Below, in pieces: positions 1 to 8,856 of a DNA stretch of 64,000 bases. Every line of letters begins with the position of its first letter. Position 1 is the stretch's first letter. A program made the translations under genes and the position numbers. The notes under the pieces are model-generated. The model ran no database searches, was not told where the DNA came from, and was given only the letters and a program-made list of their open reading frames with translations. The stretch is from Bacteroidia bacterium (GTDB taxonomy: Bacteria; Bacteroidota; Bacteroidia; J057), in assembly GCA_041391665.1 (NCBI GenBank), contig JAWKNO010000001.1, positions 620,001-684,000 on the forward strand. The letters are read 5' to 3'.

Positions 1-445
1 TGAGATTGATTTTCCCAAATTTTTCAAAAGACCAGAGTATTTCTGCTGGGAAATAGTAAAGGATTGTTTTCACTATTGAGCGAGCAAGAGAGATATCTGG
101 GTTATTTGTAACTGGCCTTAATAATCCTAATATAGTAGTTCTCGTTTGGGGACTCAGTTCTTCCTGGCGGGCAGTAAAGATCTTACCCTCGTATAAATAA
201 TCAATCTTAATGTTTCCTGAAATTGATAATGGGATCTCTATAATGCTATTGCTATTATTGGAGAAAGCCTGCGTATAAAACCTGATCAAATCCAATATCG
301 TAGTTTTCCCTGTCCCACTTTGTCCGATAAAACAAACCTTATCCAAAGGCTGCCCTGCTTTTATATGTCCTTCAGGATAAGTAAGATCAATGGATAAATC
401 CTTAAACTGCCGGAAATCCTTTATGTCTATTCGGTTGATCTTCAT
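1..445 (-). CDS. Partial AAA-family ATPase (RecF/SMC-like N-terminus)
   Basis: The reading frame is open from an ATG at 445 down to the window edge, giving 148 residues of an unfinished protein. It starts MKINRIDIKDFRQF, the usual opening of ABC/SMC-like AAA ATPases (AAA_15, AAA_21, RecF-like). A Walker A motif GQSGTGKT follows at about residues 42-49. The rest of the ATPase, including Walker B and signature, lies outside the window. A good TAnnTTTG promoter lies just upstream on the same strand. Single-gene or two-gene AAA proteins of this type are often nucleases or defence-associated, but nothing here identifies the partner. Function beyond ATP binding is unknown. Confidence 0.8.
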   Translation of the reverse strand, partial: MKINRIDIKDFRQFKDLSIDLTYPEGHIKAGQPLDKVCFIGQSGTGKTTILDLIRFYTQAFSNNSNSIIEIPLSISGNIKIDYLYEGKIFTARQEELSPQTRTTILGLLRPVTNNPDISLARSIVKTILYYFPAEILWSFEKFGKINL

Positions 446-473
446 GAAAAACTGCTCTATCTGATTGTTTTAC

Positions 474-508
474 CAAATATAAAGAAAATCTTCCCAATCC
501 TCCACAAA
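474..508 (-). promoter_or_regulatory. Bacteroidota-type promoter for the AAA ATPase gene
   Basis: On the minus strand TTTG (508-505) is followed after 23 bases by TATATTTG (481-474), matching the Bacteroidota consensus TTTG-N(17-23)-TAnnTTTG. Transcription would start near 467, about 20 bases before the ATG at 445. Confidence 0.5.
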
Positions 509-605
509 ACCCCTCCCGCTTCTCTTTACCCCAAATTTCGCACTGTTCGTCACTTACTTTTTGTTGCAAAGTGGCTGTTGGCTTGTTTGTGGGAAATCTC
601 ATGGA

Positions 606-1508
606 ATGCCTGCAACAATTTCACTGAAAATCTCAGGTCTTAACAAAACCTATAAAAATGGTGTGAAGGCGCTGGATAATGTCTCGGTCAATATTGGCCC
701 GGGCATGTTTGGCCTTCTTGGCCCCAACGGTGCGGGAAAATCGTCGCTGATGCGTACCATCGCCACGCTCCAAAACCCTGATTCTGGACAGATATTTTTT
801 GAAGAAATAGACGTGCTCAACAACGTTATGCAACTCCGCCGGATTCTTGGGTATTTACCGCAGGAGTTTGGCGTCTATCCCAAAATGTCTGCCGAATCAC
901 TTCTCAACTATTTTGCACTGCTCAAAGGTGTATCCGGTAAAACCGACCGTCAAAAACTTATTCAAGAGGTACTGGAAATCACTCATCTGTCTGATGTGAG
1001 GAAGGAGTATGTCGAAAATTTTTCCGGGGGAATGAAACAACGGTTTGGTATCGCACAGGTTCTGCTCAATAAACCCCGGCTCCTGATTGTGGATGAGCCT
1101 ACGGCAGGCCTCGACCCCGCTGAGCGCAATCGCTTCCTCAATGTGCTCCGCGAAGTGGCCCTGAAAAATACGATCATCTTCTCTACGCATATCGTGGACG
1201 ATGTCAAAGATCTCTGCAATGAAATGGCGATTATGTTTGGCGGCAGGATTTTAAAACAAATCGCGCCATCACAGGCTATCGCCGAAATGTATGGGCAAAT
1301 CTGGGTGAAAAATACTGATGGGCAAATCTTGCCTCAGTTGGAAAATGATTATAAAGTTCTGTCATCCCGCTACAACCCTGACAATTCTGTTGCAGTCAGG
1401 GTGTTCTCTCCAGAAAAACCGGGAGATGATTTTTTCAGCGATTCGCCGCAGTTGGAGGATGTGTATTTTTTTACGCTCTGGGGCTCAAGCTTAGGGAAAC
1501 AAGAATAA
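606..1508 (+). CDS. ABC transporter ATP-binding protein
   Basis: This is a 300-residue ABC ATPase of the type that powers heterodimeric or fused exporters. Walker A GPNGAGKS is at about residues 39-46, the signature FSGGMKQR lies mid-protein, and Walker B ends in IVDEPTAGLDP. An alternative TTG start at 561 would add 15 residues lacking ABC character, so the ATG at 606 is preferred. It ends 4 bases before the permease/M1 peptidase gene and heads an apparent four-gene operon with a LytS-type kinase and LytTR regulator. The ATPase presumably energises the membrane half of the next gene; the substrate is unknown. Confidence 0.9.
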   Translation: MPATISLKISGLNKTYKNGVKALDNVSVNIGPGMFGLLGPNGAGKSSLMRTIATLQNPDSGQIFFEEIDVLNNVMQLRRILGYLPQEFGVYPKMSAESLLNYFALLKGVSGKTDRQKLIQEVLEITHLSDVRKEYVENFSGGMKQRFGIAQVLLNKPRLLIVDEPTAGLDPAERNRFLNVLREVALKNTIIFSTHIVDDVKDLCNEMAIMFGGRILKQIAPSQAIAEMYGQIWVKNTDGQILPQLENDYKVLSSRYNPDNSVAVRVFSPEKPGDDFFSDSPQLEDVYFFTLWGSSLGKQE

Positions 1509-1512
1509 AATT

Positions 1513-4500
1513 ATGTTTACGATTATCTTCTCCCAGGAACTGAAATACTGGTCGAAAAACCCTTCTGTATATGTGTACAGCCTCGTGTTATTTCTGCTGG
1601 CAACAGGAACAATGGCCGGAACCGCAGGCATATTCGGAGAAGATTCAACCCATTCTCTGCTATTGGCCAATTCGCCCGAAGGGATATACTCTCTCATGAA
1701 TCTTTTTCTCAAGCTGCTGCTTTTTATAATCCCTGCGATCATTGGAAATTCGGTCTGCCGGGATTACCGGAGCAATATGTACAAGGTTTTATACACGTAT
1801 CCTTTTACCAAAATTACCTACCTCCTCGCCAAATTTTCGAGCGCATATATCGTCGTTTTTCTGATCGCATTAGTGATCGGAGCCGGGTTTGTCGCAGGAG
1901 CTAACCTTCCCGGAGTCGTGCCTTCACGGGTAACTGCGTTCGACCCGGGGGTATATGTTCATATTTACGGCGTCTATATTTTGCCTAATGTGTTTTTCTT
2001 TGGCCTGGTGGTTTTTGCCATAACTCTTTTATCCCGAAATCTGCACACAGGGTTTATTTCGGTAGTAGTTTTACTGGTCTTGCGGGAAACTGCTGCGAGA
2101 GTCCTGGCGCGAGAGGGTGGGGTAGTCTCTCTTTTTGATCCATTGGGCGAATGGGCCACCTTGTTTTATACCCGTCACCACACGGTAGCCCAACAAAACC
2201 AACTGCCGCTTCCATTGGGAGAGTGGATAATATTCAATCGGTTGTTGTGGATAGGAATTACGGCACTTTTGTCCATATGGGTTTACAAATGGTTTTCCTT
2301 CAGCCAGCAGGCTTTCTCTTTTCGTGTAAAAAATAAACGCACAGTGAATGTGTCTGATCTGGAATCTGGCCGCGTTATCAAAACCCATTTGCCGGAAGTG
2401 AAGTATCAGTTTTCCTTTTTTCACCAGCTAAAAACAGCCTGGGAAATATCCGATATAGAGTTTCGAAGCATTGTGAAAAGCGGTTCTTTTATCAGCATTC
2501 TGGCGGTAGGGGTGTTGTTTACTTTCATCCTGCTTTTTCAGATGAATCCGCCTTACGGCGCCCGGATCATGCCTTTTACCTGGGTAATGCTGGCGTTTCC
2601 GGTTTTGTTTTATTCCCTGCTGATACAGGCAATGACGTTTTTGTATGCAGGCATTCTCGTTCACCGGCCCACTGTTTTCCGGATGAATGAATGGGTGGAC
2701 GCAACGCCTGCTGCGAATGTTACCTTACTCCTGTCCCGGTTTCTGGCACTGGTAAAGATGCAGGTTTTGCTGCTGTCCCTGATTATGGTTGTGGGAATAT
2801 TGGTACAGGCCTGGCTGGGATTTTATCAATTTGAGATCGGGCATTATCTCTTTGACCTGCTGGGTATTCATCTGATAGGATTTGTCATTTGGGCATTTGC
2901 TGCGGTGTTGGTTCAGACCATTTTTACCAACCCCTATTTGGGTTTATTTGCCCTGATTATTGGCTCTTTTGGAATCTCCAATCTTCCTGCACTGGGGGTA
3001 AACGAATGGCTTTTTCGGTTTAACGAAAACCCCGACCCCTCTTTTTTCCTCAAATACTCTGACCTGAGCGGTTATGGTTATTCGCTTACGCCGTATTTTC
3101 TCTATAAAATCTATTGGAGCTTTTTCGGGCTGATTTTGTTTGGTGGTGCGTTGCTGTTTTGGATCAGAGGTTTGCCCCAGTCATTCGCAGAAAGAATATC
3201 TGTTGCCAGTTCGCGCATGAAGGGGAATATATTGATTTATCTCGGCACCATGACCACGCTTTTTATGTCAACAGGACTTGCCCTTTACCAGGCAGAACAC
3301 ACGGGTTTAAAAATGTTAACAGAAAATGAAACCAGTGCCATCTCCCGTGAAGCCGACCGTAAATACGGCAGATATGTTCATTTTCTTCAGCCGCGGATTG
3401 TATCGGTAAAAATAAATATGGAGTTGTTTCCCGAATCATTCCGATATCACGCCGAAGGAGAATATACAATGGTAAATGTTTCTGAAAAGGTCATCGATAC
3501 ACTTCTGATTCATTATGCCGGAGAGGTAAAAACTTCTTACCATTTTGACCAAAATTCAAAGACTCTCACCCGTGATACGGTCGCGTTTGTTGATATTGTC
3601 CTGCTGGAAAATGGTCTTCAGCCCGGTGATAGCATGCGTTTGCATTTTGCAATTGAACCGGTACCCGCTACAATTTTAATTAAAAATACGCAAGTGGAGA
3701 AAGACGGGACGTTTATGACTTCCGTGGTTTTTCCGGGGCTTGGGTATGAATCGCACGATATACAATTTTCTCATACTGACGCTTCCGCCCTCCAAAATCA
3801 CTACCGGTCGATAGATTCAGACTATATTGACTTTGAAGCAACTGTAAGTACATCTGACGGCCACACAGCGATTGCGCCAGGTTATTTACAGAAAGAATGG
3901 CGCGAAAATGGGCGGCACTATTTTTCCTATAAATCCCGGGAAAAGGTGACCAATGACTATGTATTTCTCTCCGGCCTGTATGAGGTGAAAAGGGAAAAAT
4001 GGAACGGCAAGGATCTGGAAATTTTTTACCACAAAGGGCATGCGTACAACCTGGGCCATATGATGCGTGGACTGAAAGCTACACTCAGCTACAACGAAAA
4101 TCATTTTGCCCCCTACCAGCATAAAAAGATCACCGTCGTCGAGTTTTCACGAGCTTTGGGAGAATATGCGCAGTCATTCGCAAATACAATTCCTTACACA
4201 GAAATTGGTTTTGTGCTGGATATTGACACGTTGCGGGGGTTAAATTTTCCTTTTATCGGCGTTGCGCACGAACTGTCTCATCAGTGGTGGGGCCATCAGG
4301 TCGTTCCTGCGGGTGTGACGGGTAGTCGCATGATCACAGAAGGGCTGGCTGAATACACCTCGTTGAAAGTACTGGAGCAGGAGTTTGGCGAACACCAGGG
4401 GCGAATGTTTCGAGAAAAAGCGCTGAAAATCTACCTGAAAAACAGAGCCGAAGATGCCGATGAGCAGCCACTGATGTACAATACCGGGCTGGCGAAAAGT

Positions 4501-5040
4501 TATATTCCCTATCAGAAAGGCTCCTTGGTTTTTTACGCCATGTGTGATTATCTGGGGGAGGAAAAGTTTCACCACCTGCTCAAAGCCTGGCTGGAGAAAG
4601 TGCGGTTTCAGTGCGCGCCTTATGCGACCTCCGCCGAACTGGTAGATTTCATCCAAACAGGAACCCCTGATTCCTTACAGTATCTGATCCACGACTTATT
4701 TGAAACGGTTACTTCTTACGACAATCAAATGCTTACAGCCACGGCTCATAGGTTGGGAAATGGGAAATATCAGGTGGATTTGGCCTTTGCCGTTCGTAAA
4801 TTCGGAGATGACGACCGGCTACTGGCAGACTATATCGAAATCGGTATTTTTACAGAACCAGACCATACCGGCCAGCCACGGAAACTCTATCTGCAAAAAC
4901 ATAAAATTACCCAAACCCAAAATACATTGACCCTGATCGTTGACGAAATGCCTTTGCAGGCGGGTATCGATCCTATGATCAAACTCATCGACAACAATCC
5001 CGCTGATAATATGATCGCTGTTCAACCCCGCAAAAAATAG
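1513..5040 (+). CDS. ABC transporter permease fused to M1 family aminopeptidase
   Basis: The 1175-residue protein has two parts. Residues about 1-600 contain two sets of transmembrane helices of ABC-2 permease type. The remainder is an M1 (gluzincin) peptidase domain. The zinc motif HELSH is at residues 919-923 and the third ligand Glu is E943 in the sequence ITEGLAEY. The LRGLNFP segment about 25 residues before the zinc site occupies the GAMEN-like substrate-binding position. This fusion architecture is known in Bacteroidota. It follows its ATPase by 4 bases and precedes the LytS kinase by 4 bases. I infer an envelope peptidase-transporter, perhaps handling peptides; the transported substrate cannot be read from sequence. 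Confidence 0.9.
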   Translation: MFTIIFSQELKYWSKNPSVYVYSLVLFLLATGTMAGTAGIFGEDSTHSLLLANSPEGIYSLMNLFLKLLLFIIPAIIGNSVCRDYRSNMYKVLYTYPFTKITYLLAKFSSAYIVVFLIALVIGAGFVAGANLPGVVPSRVTAFDPGVYVHIYGVYILPNVFFFGLVVFAITLLSRNLHTGFISVVVLLVLRETAARVLAREGGVVSLFDPLGEWATLFYTRHHTVAQQNQLPLPLGEWIIFNRLLWIGITALLSIWVYKWFSFSQQAFSFRVKNKRTVNVSDLESGRVIKTHLPEVKYQFSFFHQLKTAWEISDIEFRSIVKSGSFISILAVGVLFTFILLFQMNPPYGARIMPFTWVMLAFPVLFYSLLIQAMTFLYAGILVHRPTVFRMNEWVDATPAANVTLLLSRFLALVKMQVLLLSLIMVVGILVQAWLGFYQFEIGHYLFDLLGIHLIGFVIWAFAAVLVQTIFTNPYLGLFALIIGSFGISNLPALGVNEWLFRFNENPDPSFFLKYSDLSGYGYSLTPYFLYKIYWSFFGLILFGGALLFWIRGLPQSFAERISVASSRMKGNILIYLGTMTTLFMSTGLALYQAEHTGLKMLTENETSAISREADRKYGRYVHFLQPRIVSVKINMELFPESFRYHAEGEYTMVNVSEKVIDTLLIHYAGEVKTSYHFDQNSKTLTRDTVAFVDIVLLENGLQPGDSMRLHFAIEPVPATILIKNTQVEKDGTFMTSVVFPGLGYESHDIQFSHTDASALQNHYRSIDSDYIDFEATVSTSDGHTAIAPGYLQKEWRENGRHYFSYKSREKVTNDYVFLSGLYEVKREKWNGKDLEIFYHKGHAYNLGHMMRGLKATLSYNENHFAPYQHKKITVVEFSRALGEYAQSFANTIPYTEIGFVLDIDTLRGLNFPFIGVAHELSHQWWGHQVVPAGVTGSRMITEGLAEYTSLKVLEQEFGEHQGRMFREKALKIYLKNRAEDADEQPLMYNTGLAKSYIPYQKGSLVFYAMCDYLGEEKFHHLLKAWLEKVRFQCAPYATSAELVDFIQTGTPDSLQYLIHDLFETVTSYDNQMLTATAHRLGNGKYQVDLAFAVRKFGDDDRLLADYIEIGIFTEPDHTGQPRKLYLQKHKITQTQNTLTLIVDEMPLQAGIDPMIKLIDNNPADNMIAVQPRKK

Positions 5041-5044
5041 AAAA

Positions 5045-6073
5045 GTGAAAAAAGGAATATTAAATACTATCCAAACCTGGCTCGCCGCACATTGGGAGAA
5101 ACTGTTGCATGCTGCCGGGTGGTTTCTGGTCTTTTTGACGATGAGTGAGATTTGGTTCTCCCAAAATCTTCTGAAAGTTAAAATTATTCACAGCTACTCC
5201 ATCATTGCTTCTGTTTTTGTGTTTTATGTGAATATCCTCTGGCTGATTCCGGCATTTTTGAAAAAAAAGAGATGGGCGACGTATCTGATGGCATTGATAA
5301 CCATAGTAGCAGCCATGCTTTCTGCGGGCATTTTGATTCATTTGGGTGTACAAGGTGAAGATTCAGATGACCTGGGTTTACTTTTGGGATTAATGATTTT
5401 GGGCGTATTATTTGCGCTGGTGTATATATTTACCAGAGACTGGGTGCTCAATCTGGGTTATATCGAAAAATTGAAGTCAGAAAAGCTGGAAGTTGAACTG
5501 GCATTCCTCAAATCGCAGGTAGATCCCCATTTTTTGTTTAATACGCTCAATACGCTGTATGCACTTGCGCTGGAGGAAAAGGCCGGGAAAACTGCAGATG
5601 CTATCGCCAAACTCGGCACCTTGATGCGGTACAACCTGCATGACTCTCAGGTAGAATTTGTTTCATTGGGTAAGGAGATGGATTTTATCGAAAAATACAT
5701 TACCCTTCAGCAGTTAAGGGTTCCTGAACGTTGCCGGATCGAGTGGGTGATGGCGCCCGAAACAGAATCATGGATGGACAAAAAGATTGCCCCCATGCTG
5801 CTGATTCCCTTTGTCGAAAATGCATTTAAGCATGGGGTAAGCCTTACCGATGACACCTTTATCCATATTCATTTTGCGATCAGCGAAGAAATGCTGGTGC
5901 TGACGATTAAAAACAGTATTTTGCCAGGCAGCACTACAGATGAACGCACCGGGATCGGGCTTCAAAATGTAAAAAGCAGATTGGACTTGCTCTATCCCGG
6001 ACAACACGATCTTGCTATCGATCACCAAAAAGGCATTCACACTACGCGTCTGGAAATAAATTTACATCCATGA
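5045..6073 (+). CDS. LytS-type sensor histidine kinase
   Basis: The 342-residue protein begins at a GTG codon. Four transmembrane helices fill roughly residues 20-130. The His_kinase (PF06580) phosphoacceptor motif is DPHFLFN, with H162. The N box reads PFVENAFKHG near residue 260, and a glycine-rich GIGLQNV motif follows. There is no recognisable ligand-binding extracytoplasmic domain, so sensing is probably within the membrane. It overlaps the response regulator by 4 bases (ATGA), a strong sign of translational coupling. Sitting downstream of the ABC/M1 genes it probably monitors the same process. Confidence 0.92.
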   Translation: MKKGILNTIQTWLAAHWEKLLHAAGWFLVFLTMSEIWFSQNLLKVKIIHSYSIIASVFVFYVNILWLIPAFLKKKRWATYLMALITIVAAMLSAGILIHLGVQGEDSDDLGLLLGLMILGVLFALVYIFTRDWVLNLGYIEKLKSEKLEVELAFLKSQVDPHFLFNTLNTLYALALEEKAGKTADAIAKLGTLMRYNLHDSQVEFVSLGKEMDFIEKYITLQQLRVPERCRIEWVMAPETESWMDKKIAPMLLIPFVENAFKHGVSLTDDTFIHIHFAISEEMLVLTIKNSILPGSTTDERTGIGLQNVKSRLDLLYPGQHDLAIDHQKGIHTTRLEINLHP

Positions 6074-6753
6074 TACAGGCGATCGCTATAGACGACGAAC
6101 CCAAAGCGCTGGAAATCATACGGAGTCACGCTTCGGGCATCCCTTACCTTACACTTGTGGAGACGTTTTCCGACCCATTGCGTGCGATTACTTATTTGCA
6201 GGATCATCCGGTAGACCTGATTTTTCTGGATATCAATATGCCAGGTGTTGACGGGCTTGCATTGGTGAAAAAATTTTCGCTGGAGCAAATGATTGTATTT
6301 ACTACCGCCCACAGTGAATATGCACTCGAAGGATTCGAAGTAGAGGCGGTGGACTATCTGTTGAAACCCTTTGACCAGGCCAGATTTTTACAGGCGGTGA
6401 ATAAAGCCCGAAACCGCATGAAACATACTGTGCCGGCTCCTGCCGATTTTTTCTTTGTAAATGCAGGCAATCAGAAAAAGCGGATATCCTTCAGCGACAT
6501 TTTATATGTTCAGGGTGAAGGGAATTATATCAGTTATGTAACCACATCGGAAAAAATTCTCGTTCGATCTTCTCTTTCCGAAGCGGCAAACCTTTTGCCC
6601 GCACCGATGTTTGTACAGATTCATCGCTCTTACATTGTCGCTGTCAGACATATCGAAAAGATCGAAGACAACCATGTATATATAAATGGTACGGCAATTA
6701 CCATAGGAAGTACGTTTAAAGAAAAATTTCTGAAAGTGATCGACTCGTTTTGA
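6070..6753 (+). CDS. LytTR-family response regulator
   Basis: The 227-residue protein has an N-terminal receiver domain with acidic residues in the IDDEP motif, phosphoacceptor D54 in FLDINMPG, and a conserved Lys in LLKPFD. A LytTR DNA-binding domain covers about residues 125-227, including the typical ILYVQGEGNY and QIHRSYIV segments. It overlaps the 3' end of the LytS kinase gene by 4 bases and is its cognate partner. LytTR proteins bind paired direct repeats upstream of targets; I could not identify a confident target site in the window. Confidence 0.93.
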   Translation: MIQAIAIDDEPKALEIIRSHASGIPYLTLVETFSDPLRAITYLQDHPVDLIFLDINMPGVDGLALVKKFSLEQMIVFTTAHSEYALEGFEVEAVDYLLKPFDQARFLQAVNKARNRMKHTVPAPADFFFVNAGNQKKRISFSDILYVQGEGNYISYVTTSEKILVRSSLSEAANLLPAPMFVQIHRSYIVAVRHIEKIEDNHVYINGTAITIGSTFKEKFLKVIDSF

Positions 6754-6866
6754 GCCTTTGCCCGAAACTTTTAATCAGATTTTATTTTGTATATTTGGTA
6801 GGTCAGAATAATGAAAAGTACCATCATACAGTTTTTTAAAATGGTATTTAGCCTGATATTACACCC

Positions 6867-7775
6867 ATGAAATTCGGCAAACTCCCTGACATCAGCCATA
6901 TAAACTTCGAACTTCCCGCCAATCCCGGCCATATTTCGGAGGTGTTGGGCGGAAAGGCTAAAGGCAATTTTCATGCGTATGTCGGCTGTCCTATGTGGGG
7001 AAACAAATCATGGACCGGCAAACTTTACCCCAAAGGCGCCAAACCCGCCGACTATCTGCGATACTATTCGCAGTCCTTTAATACGATTGAACTTAATTCC
7101 ACCCACTACCGCGTGCCTTCGTCAGAGATTGCCCGGCGTTGGGAGGAAATGGCCGCGTCCGGCTTTGCCTTTTGCCCGAAAGTACCTCAAAGCATTTCCC
7201 ACTACCGTAAACTCGTCAACTGCGACGACGAGATCAACTTGTTTGCGGATGTTGTAGCGCTGTTTGGCGAAAAACTCGGTTGCGCCTTTGTCCAGCTTCA
7301 CGAATCATTTGGCCCCAATCTTCTGCCATATCTGCGCTCATTTGTACAGAGTTTTCCCTCCTTTCTTCCTCTTGCAATCGAGTTTCGCCACCCTGATTGG
7401 TTTGACGACCACCGGCTGACTCCCGAGGTCGAAGAACTGCTGCAAAAACATCAGATCTCCACTGTAATCACCGATGTAGCCGGGAGGCGTGATGTACTGC
7501 ATCATTCGCTGAGCTCTTCCACAGCTATGATACGTTTTGTGGGCAATGGCCTTATTCCCTCCGACTATACCCGCGCCGATCTTTGGATAACCCGCATTGC
7601 GGAGTGGGTAGAAATGGGACTGGAAAAACTCTACTTTTTTGTCCACGAACCCGACGATACTTTCGCCCCGGAAATGGGCACTTATATCATTCAAAAACTC
7701 AATAAGCAGTTTAATCTCAATCTGCGAATCCCGGGCATCCCTGAAGAGCCGGGAAAGCAGATGCAGTTGTTTTGA
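6867..7775 (+). CDS. DUF72 domain-containing protein (YecE-like)
   Basis: This is a 302-residue member of the DUF72 TIM-barrel-like family of unknown biochemical role. Diagnostic segments are VGCPMWG near residue 37, LYPKGAK, NTIELNSTHYRVP, and a C-terminal FFVHEP. The gene starts at an ATG after a 113-base gap with a possible TATATTTG promoter element at 6790-6797. Its last 69 bases, encoding the C-terminus ending MQLF, occur again at 8857-8925 downstream of two inserted genes, where the copy would end MLLF. The present 3' end may therefore have been supplied by the inserted element. Confidence 0.9.
   Translation: MKFGKLPDISHINFELPANPGHISEVLGGKAKGNFHAYVGCPMWGNKSWTGKLYPKGAKPADYLRYYSQSFNTIELNSTHYRVPSSEIARRWEEMAASGFAFCPKVPQSISHYRKLVNCDDEINLFADVVALFGEKLGCAFVQLHESFGPNLLPYLRSFVQSFPSFLPLAIEFRHPDWFDDHRLTPEVEELLQKHQISTVITDVAGRRDVLHHSLSSSTAMIRFVGNGLIPSDYTRADLWITRIAEWVEMGLEKLYFFVHEPDDTFAPEMGTYIIQKLNKQFNLNLRIPGIPEEPGKQMQLF
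7707..7775 (+). repeat. Direct repeat copy 1 (3' end of DUF72 gene)
   Basis: These 69 bases match 8857-8925 with two adjacent mismatches (7764-7765, CA against TT). The copy ends exactly at the TGA stop of the DUF72 gene. It holds an inverted repeat TCCCGG/CCGGGA (7729-7734 and 7749-7754). The spacing between copies is 1150 bases, and the unique DNA between them encodes only the GNAT-like/HigA-like pair. Confidence 0.93.
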
Positions 7776-7802
7776 GTATATAGATGATAAAAATTTGAAT
7801 TT

Positions 7803-7821
7803 GTTATCAAAATTTGATAAC
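7803..7821. promoter_or_regulatory. Palindromic putative operator of the toxin-antitoxin-like pair
   Basis: A perfect inverted repeat with 9-base arms GTTATCAAA and TTTGATAAC and a one-base centre lies 22 bases upstream of the first gene of the pair. HigA-type Xre antitoxins usually repress their own operon by binding such palindromes. The location and symmetry suit that role; binding itself is inferred. Confidence 0.55.
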
Positions 7822-7842
7822 TTTCGGGAGTGTTATTTATAA

Positions 7843-8331
7843 ATGAAGGTAAAACTACTTGAAGTAGAAGCTGGCGTAATCCGCCTCGCTACAATTGGTC
7901 GGGCTGATAAGCAGGATATGCCAGTGAAAAAAAATGGCTGGAATTTTAATTGGCAAGAATTGCTGAAAACAGAAGGTGCGTCTGTCTTTAAAATTACACT
8001 GGATGAGACTCCTGAAAAGATAGAGGGTCTGGTAATGTTATCAGTCTATTTTGAAGAAATGGTTTTTATGAATAATCTTGAGCTTGCTCCACATAACATC
8101 GGAGCGAGCAAAAAATATGAGTATGTAGCGGGTATATTGATTGCTTTTGGTTGTCGGTATGGCCTTGAAAACGGTAAAGGAAACTATCAGGGATATCTTA
8201 CTTTTGAGAGCAAAACAGAGCTGATTCCGTTATATGAGAAAAAATATGGGGCCACTGCGGCAATGGGGCAGAAGATGTTTATAGATCCTGTCCAGGGGGG
8301 AAAGTTAATTTCCCAGTATTTAGAATCTTAA
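7843..8331 (+). CDS. GNAT-like protein, candidate toxin of a type II module
   Basis: I do not recognise a named family for this 162-residue protein. Its secondary-structure order resembles the GNAT N-acetyltransferase fold: a strand around VFMNNLELAP, a helix around YVAGILIAFG, a strand around GYLTFES and a final helix LIPLYEKKYGA. The classic acetyl-CoA loop is not clear. It is visibly more AT-rich than its neighbours. It ends 10 bases before a HigA-like Xre gene, is preceded by a perfect palindrome, and the pair lies between 69-bp direct repeats. This supports a mobile toxin-antitoxin module with the effector gene first. Toxicity and acetyl transfer are both inferences. Confidence 0.6.
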   Translation: MKVKLLEVEAGVIRLATIGRADKQDMPVKKNGWNFNWQELLKTEGASVFKITLDETPEKIEGLVMLSVYFEEMVFMNNLELAPHNIGASKKYEYVAGILIAFGCRYGLENGKGNYQGYLTFESKTELIPLYEKKYGATAAMGQKMFIDPVQGGKLISQYLES

Positions 8332-8341
8332 ATCAGAGAAT

Positions 8342-8836
8342 ATGAACAAAATAAATCATGAATGGGAAGATGGCCTTATTGGTTCAGGATCAGGCCTGAT
8401 CAATCCGAATAGTGAGGATTTTCGCATGCTGAAAGAAAAGATTATTAATCATTCAGCAAAAATACCTGTTGATGAAAAGATTCAGATTCGGATTAAGGGG
8501 TTAAAATATAAAATGGAGACTTACCTTAAGGAAGGGATTCCTGAAACAATCATACCTGCTGGCGTATTCCTAAAAGAATTTATCGAGATTACCGGTGTAT
8601 CATACAAAGATTTTGCAGCCTATATCGGCTGTAAAAATTCTAATTTAAGTGCGCTTTTAAGTGGCGCCCGGAAAATCAATTATGATGTGGCTCTAAAGCT
8701 TGGCCATATTTTTAATATGGAGCCTGAGATTTGGCTAAACATTCAGAATAGAGGAGAACTTTGGGAGATTCACCAACAAAATGCAACGGAATACCAAAAA
8801 TATCAGTTGGCAGATCTCCTGAAAAAAGCGGGATGA
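8342..8836 (+). CDS. HigA-like Xre-family antitoxin/regulator
   Basis: The 164-residue protein has a poorly conserved N-terminal half of about 75 residues, then a helix-turn-helix domain of the HigA/VapI type. Telling segments are GVFLKEFIEITGVSYKDFA, the recognition-helix region NSNLSALLSGARKIN, and MEPEIWLNIQNRGELWE, which corresponds to the 'SPEFWLNLQ' signature of HigA proteins. The gene follows the GNAT-like gene by 10 bases. It probably represses from the palindrome at 7803-7821 and neutralises the upstream product. The long N-terminal extension is larger than in ordinary HigA (about 100 residues) and may be the partner-binding part. Confidence 0.75.
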   Translation: MNKINHEWEDGLIGSGSGLINPNSEDFRMLKEKIINHSAKIPVDEKIQIRIKGLKYKMETYLKEGIPETIIPAGVFLKEFIEITGVSYKDFAAYIGCKNSNLSALLSGARKINYDVALKLGHIFNMEPEIWLNIQNRGELWEIHQQNATEYQKYQLADLLKKAG

Positions 8837-8856
8837 GGCATTCATCTTAATCCTCT

